A stretch of DNA of 64,000 nt from Marinitoga sp. 38H-ov (GTDB lineage: Bacteria > Thermotogota > Thermotogae > Petrotogales > Petrotogaceae): contig NZ_LNGH01000006.1 of assembly GCF_011057715.1 (NCBI RefSeq), forward strand, positions 28,699 to 92,698, given 5' to 3'. Position 1 is the stretch's first letter. Each line of letters opens with the position of its first letter. Shown here piece after piece: positions 61,362 through 64,000 of this stretch. Under the pieces are notes generated by a model. That model ran no database searches. It worked only from the letters and a program-made list of their open reading frames with translations, and had not been told where the DNA came from. Both the position numbers and the translations under genes were made by a program.

Positions 61362-61476
61362 ACCTCCATAATTTGTTTTTTAGTTTTTGTCTTTCAACAA
61401 CTATATAATAACTTTTAAAACTTAAAAAAAACTTAGTGTTTGCTTAGAAATTCCTTAGAAAACAAATTATGGAGGT
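61362..61476. promoter_or_regulatory. 18-bp perfect inverted repeat that can mask the ribosome-binding site
   Basis: ACCTCCATAATTTGTTTT (61362-61379, plus) and AAAACAAATTATGGAGGT (61459-61476) are perfectly complementary. On the minus-strand transcript the 61362-61379 arm contains the GGAGGU site of the secreted-protein gene. Transcripts that read through from the protease gene would carry both arms and could fold the site away, while transcripts from the internal promoter would not. Confidence 0.65.
61405..61458 (-). promoter_or_regulatory. Four CTAAG direct repeats at 11-bp spacing upstream of a -10 box
   Basis: On the minus strand, CTAAG occurs at 61458-61454, 61447-61443 and 61436-61432, with TTAAG at 61425-61421, exactly 11 bp apart each time. 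A TATTAT -10-like box follows at 61410-61405. Tandem 11-bp repeats next to the -35 position are typical for OmpR/PhoB-family activators. The regulator is unknown. Confidence 0.6.
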
Positions 61477-61483
61477 TAATAAA

Positions 61484-62308
61484 TTATTTGTTATTATTGT
61501 AAGATACAAATTCAACAGTTCCTCTTTGTCTAATTGGTTGAGAATATAAATCCATAAGAGCATATACTTCTTCTGGCATATCAGTAGAAACATTTAATCC
61601 AAGTTCTTTAGCTTCTTCGACAGTAATAGGATAATCATGTGTCCATCTACCTTCAGTTAATGTTTGAGATAATTGTTTAGCTTGGTTTTCATCCATTTTA
61701 TTTTTTAATATATTAAATATGAATTTTTGAACTTGAGATATAGATTTTTTTGCAACATCAGCTAAAATTAATGTTTGATCGTCAACTTTATCTACACCTT
61801 TTTGTTCAACAGCTTTTACGATACTTGGAGCGGGATTTTGTCCTAATTGTGGGTCAACTGGCCCTAAAACAGCATGTTCATCCATTATTATTTGATCAGC
61901 TGCTAATGAAATCAAAGTTCCACCACTCATTGCATAATGTGGAACTATAACTCGCGTTTCAGATGGATGATCGTGCAAAGCTTTAGCTATTTGTGTTGCA
62001 GCTAAAACAAGTCCACCTGGTGTATGTATGATTAAATCAATAGGTTTATCTTTTGGCGCTTTTCTAATAGCTCTTAGTATTTCTTCGCTATCTTCTACAT
62101 TTATATACTTGTAAAAAGGAAAACCTAAAAAACCCATACTTTCTTGTCTGTGAATTAAAGTTATAACGGTAGAATTTCTCTTTTTTGAAAGAGCCGATAA
62201 TATACTTTTTCTACCTGCAATTAATTGAGCAAACTTCATTTGTGGTCCCATTAAAACATAAAAAATAAAGATTAGCCATAATAATGTTCCTAAAAATCCT
62301 GTTGTCAT
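61484..62308 (-). CDS. SDH-type Clp-fold serine protease, membrane-anchored
   Basis: A 274-residue protein of the serine dehydrogenase proteinase (SDH_sah) family with a Clp/crotonase fold. An N-terminal helix (about residues 3-20) anchors it. The core has PIDLIIHTPGGLVLAATQIAKAL, then the catalytic-serine segment PHYAMSGGTLISLAADQIIMDEHAVLGPVDPQLG. Members occur in many thermophiles and may digest membrane or exported proteins, like SppA or NfeD-linked proteases; no partner is adjacent. The next gene downstream is the secreted protein. Confidence 0.88.
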   Translation of the reverse strand: MTTGFLGTLLWLIFIFYVLMGPQMKFAQLIAGRKSILSALSKKRNSTVITLIHRQESMGFLGFPFYKYINVEDSEEILRAIRKAPKDKPIDLIIHTPGGLVLAATQIAKALHDHPSETRVIVPHYAMSGGTLISLAADQIIMDEHAVLGPVDPQLGQNPAPSIVKAVEQKGVDKVDDQTLILADVAKKSISQVQKFIFNILKNKMDENQAKQLSQTLTEGRWTHDYPITVEEAKELGLNVSTDMPEEVYALMDLYSQPIRQRGTVEFVSYNNNK

Positions 62309-62626
62309 ATAGACACCTCTTCAAAGAAATATTCTTAATTAGCCTCCTGAATCTCGTTTTTTCTTAGTTTTTCGTAACAAACCTTCTTTCTCTTTTTATT
62401 TAAAAAAAGAGCTTATTTTTTATTTTATTCATTTTGTTTTACTCGTTATTATTTATTACCTCCTGAGTATAATACATAAAATATTATTTTTATTATTACT
62501 CACCAAATTTTTTCCTCAAACTAACCCTCTTATTTCCACCTGGCTCACTCTTTTGAGTGTCCTTTCATTCCTTCGTCCTATTTGAGGTATGGTGAGTCTG
62601 CTTTTTCTCGTGTCCTGGATTCTCTC
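62309..62626. other. Non-coding region between the transposase end and the protease start
   Basis: Of these 318 bp the right half (about 62505-62626) is GC-richer and structured, and likely belongs to the IS110 element's 3' end. The left half holds the protease leader, with a TATACT-like -10 on the minus strand near 62470 and CCTCCTGA words at 62343 and 62459 that are ribosome-site-like on the minus strand. No ORF is convincing. Confidence 0.55.
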
Positions 62627-63907
62627 CTAATGGTGAGAGACTGCATTTCCACCCATACATATACTTGGCTCATACCTTGTTTTACTTTTCGCTAACTTGA
62701 ATATTATTCTTATCATTTTCAATCCTATTGCTATTAATGCTTGATCCCTTTTTAATGGATTTTTTTCTCTTTTCGTTAGTTTTTTATATTTCTCTTTCAT
62801 CTCTTTGTTATGTTTTAATAAACTTTTTGCCATTAGATATATTATCTTTCTTAATAACGGTCTGCCTCTTTTTGTTATTTTTGTTTTCCCTTTATGTTCT
62901 CCAGAACTTATTTCATACAAATTTAGTCCAGCTAATTTCCTTATTTCTTTCCAGTTGTTAAATCTGTTTATTTCTCCTATTTCTCCTAATATTGTTGCTG
63001 TTATTACTGTTCCTATTCCTGGAACACTTTTTATATTTTCTCCTATTTCTGTTGTTTCTATTAATTTTTCTATTTCTTTTTCTATTTCTTCAATTTGTGT
63101 TGTGTAGAATTCTATTTCTTTCAATAATAATCCCAACTTTATCTTTGCGCTTTTTTGCCCTTCTTTTACTCCTATTGATTTTTTTGCTAATTCATATATC
63201 TTTTTCGCTCTTTTTTTCCAATCTTTCCCTTGTGTTGATTCTTTTAACACTTTTTCTATTTCTTCTATTCCAGCTTTTATTATATCTTCTGGAAATGGAT
63301 ATTTTTTTAGTAACCCTATTGACCCTTCCACAAATATATTTTTATATACTTTTTCATATTCTGGAAAATATTCATCCATTACTGCTATTACTATATTTTT
63401 CGCATTTTTTCTTTTCGTTACTATCCTATCTCTTGTTGTTGCCATTATTCTTAATTCTGAATATACACCTTCTGGTAAATATATATCATAATATCTTCCA
63501 TCCCTTATCAATCGGGCTATTATTCCTGCATCTTTCCTATCACTTTTTTCTGGTGAATTATCATCAAGTTCTTTACTTTTCTTTACATGATATGGATTTA
63601 CTCCTACTAAATAATCTACTCCTTCATTTAATTTCATTTGCCAAGCTATTGCTTTCCAATAGTGCCCTGATGGTTCCATACCTACTATTACTTTTTTCAT
63701 ATCGTTTTTTTCTTTGACTTTTTTTATCGCTTCCTCTAGATTTTTTATTCCAGTTATGGTATTATTTATTTTGAAGGGTTTTATTAAATCTATTCCCCTA
63801 TAATTTATTATTCTAACCCAATGTATTCTTTTTGCTACGTCTATTCCTACTATTAATGTTTCTGGAGTTATTCTCAATATTTTTTCATTTAATGATTTTT
63901 GTTTCAT
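62627..63907 (-). CDS. IS110-family transposase
   Basis: A 426-residue transposase with the two IS110 domains. The N-terminal DEDD RuvC-like domain has LIVGIDVAKRIHWVRI, GMEPSGHYWKAIAW and SDRKDAGIIARLI. The C-terminal Transposase_20 domain has SVPGIGTVITATILGEIGEI and LAGLNLYEISSGEHKGKTKI with the reactive Ser, then RGRPLLRKIIY. The ORF is intact. I take the ATG at 63907, 7 nt after AGGAGG, as the start; an ATG at 63979 gives 24 extra residues without a site. It uses a guide (bridge) RNA for target choice. Confidence 0.93.
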   Translation of the reverse strand: MKQKSLNEKILRITPETLIVGIDVAKRIHWVRIINYRGIDLIKPFKINNTITGIKNLEEAIKKVKEKNDMKKVIVGMEPSGHYWKAIAWQMKLNEGVDYLVGVNPYHVKKSKELDDNSPEKSDRKDAGIIARLIRDGRYYDIYLPEGVYSELRIMATTRDRIVTKRKNAKNIVIAVMDEYFPEYEKVYKNIFVEGSIGLLKKYPFPEDIIKAGIEEIEKVLKESTQGKDWKKRAKKIYELAKKSIGVKEGQKSAKIKLGLLLKEIEFYTTQIEEIEKEIEKLIETTEIGENIKSVPGIGTVITATILGEIGEINRFNNWKEIRKLAGLNLYEISSGEHKGKTKITKRGRPLLRKIIYLMAKSLLKHNKEMKEKYKKLTKREKNPLKRDQALIAIGLKMIRIIFKLAKSKTRYEPSICMGGNAVSHH

Positions 63908-63910
63908 TGT

Positions 63911-63962
63911 ATCGCCTCCTGATTTATATTGGTCTCTCACTTTTATATTATCAGGAGGCGAT
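63911..63962 (-). promoter_or_regulatory. Hairpin masking the transposase ribosome-binding site
   Basis: ATCGCCTCCTGAT (63911-63923) and ATCAGGAGGCGAT (63950-63962) form a perfect 13-bp stem just upstream of the transposase ATG. On the minus-strand transcript the 63911-63923 arm carries the AGGAGG site, so folded mRNA would not be translated. The loop contains GUGAGAGAC, complementary to the end of the coding sequence. Confidence 0.72.
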
Positions 63963-64000
63963 ATTTTTTTCAACTCCATTTTTCCTTACAGGAATATCTC

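Larger units (their letters stand above)
62505..64000 (-). mobile_element. IS110-family insertion sequence (left end beyond the window)
   Basis: The element consists of a 426-residue transposase, a structured 3' flank (about 62505-62640) and a 5' flank with a hairpin, reaching the window edge. IS110 elements lack terminal inverted repeats and target duplications, so the right boundary is approximate. A 9-bp complementary pair links the two flanks (GTGAGAGAC at 62633-62641 and GTCTCTCAC at 63932-63940). Confidence 0.75.

Noticed and set aside
62343..62466. CCTCCTGA words at 62343 and 62459 as IS110 end repeats
   Set aside because: They are simply complements of AGGAGG-type ribosome sites or chance matches, with no extended similarity to the 63911 hairpin.
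62992..63717. 241-codon open frame on the plus strand opposite the transposase
   Set aside because: It is a Leu/Phe-rich mirror of the transposase coding frame, has no ribosome site and no family resemblance.
1..64000. tRNA, rRNA or tmRNA genes
   Set aside because: No cloverleaf-like GC-rich segment or T-loop GTTCRANYC pattern with matching stems was noticed on either strand by eye.

Overview
The window is a very AT-rich stretch of bacterial chromosome. Gene content and order point to the Thermotogota, most likely a Marinitoga-like member. Supporting traits are a flagellar fliF-fliG-fliH-fliI block, an anaerobic glycerol-3-phosphate dehydrogenase trio with DUF1667, a MalG permease with a very long insertion, panB next to a DUF2520 protein, and TGn-TATAAT type promoters. 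The genus is inferred from composition and content and has not been tested by search.

Layout. 1-10.8 kb (minus strand): radC end, maf, a Gx-transporter/NusG-II/ApbE membrane-flavin set, amrS-amrA, truB-rbfA, an HDOD protein, a soluble histidine kinase, and the glycerol-3-phosphate oxidation trio. 10.9-16.4 kb (plus): ruvC, then the cell-shape operon mreB-mreC-mreD-PBP2 and a secreted protein. 16.5-25.2 kb (minus): a complete xylose operon (xylF-xylG-xylH-xylA-xylB, a degenerate M24 peptidase-like protein, and a ROK repressor) with a candidate operator at its promoter. 25.4-30 kb: HAD phosphatase, rlmH, rodA/ftsW and a large HD-GYP protein. 30.4-39.7 kb (plus): DUF2520-panB, birA (apparently starting at a non-standard codon), hpt, punA, a lytic transglycosylase and fliF-G-H-I. 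39.7-49.3 kb (plus): two maltose-type permeases, an FtsL/DivIC-like protein, an RsmJ-like methyltransferase, miaA, hfq, an M23 peptidase, metK, rpsT, trmB and a broken DUF3795 gene.

From about 50.7 kb the window changes to accessory character. It starts with a 500-bp gene-free array of TTWTCAACA-type 9-mers that looks like an initiator-binding or replication-origin region. Next come a membrane-anchored propeller-like protein, a second HD-GYP protein and an AAA-ATPase/PD-(D/E)XK protein. A gene-free stretch of about 1.2 kb follows, packed with foldback elements, including a textbook MITE with terminal inverted repeats and a target duplication.

The most interesting unit lies at 57.0-59.8 kb: a radical SAM/SPASM maturase, a 36-codon peptide gene too short for ordinary gene calling, a terminator-like attenuator, and an MFS exporter. 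Together these form a candidate RiPP (ribosomally made, post-translationally modified peptide) system. It is followed by an RHH/RelE-type toxin-antitoxin pair with a perfect 18-bp operator. A family of terminator-like repeats (CCCCTCT/AGAGGGG stem followed by TTGTNGACAA-type sequence) ends the transcription units of this island.

The right end (minus strand) has a secreted Asn/Gly/Arg-rich OB-fold-like protein, preceded by four direct repeats at exact 11-bp spacing and by an inverted repeat that can mask its ribosome-binding site. It is followed by a Clp-fold serine protease and an IS110-family element whose transposase ribosome-binding site sits in a perfect 13-bp hairpin and whose 3' flank is a structured, bridge-RNA-like sequence.
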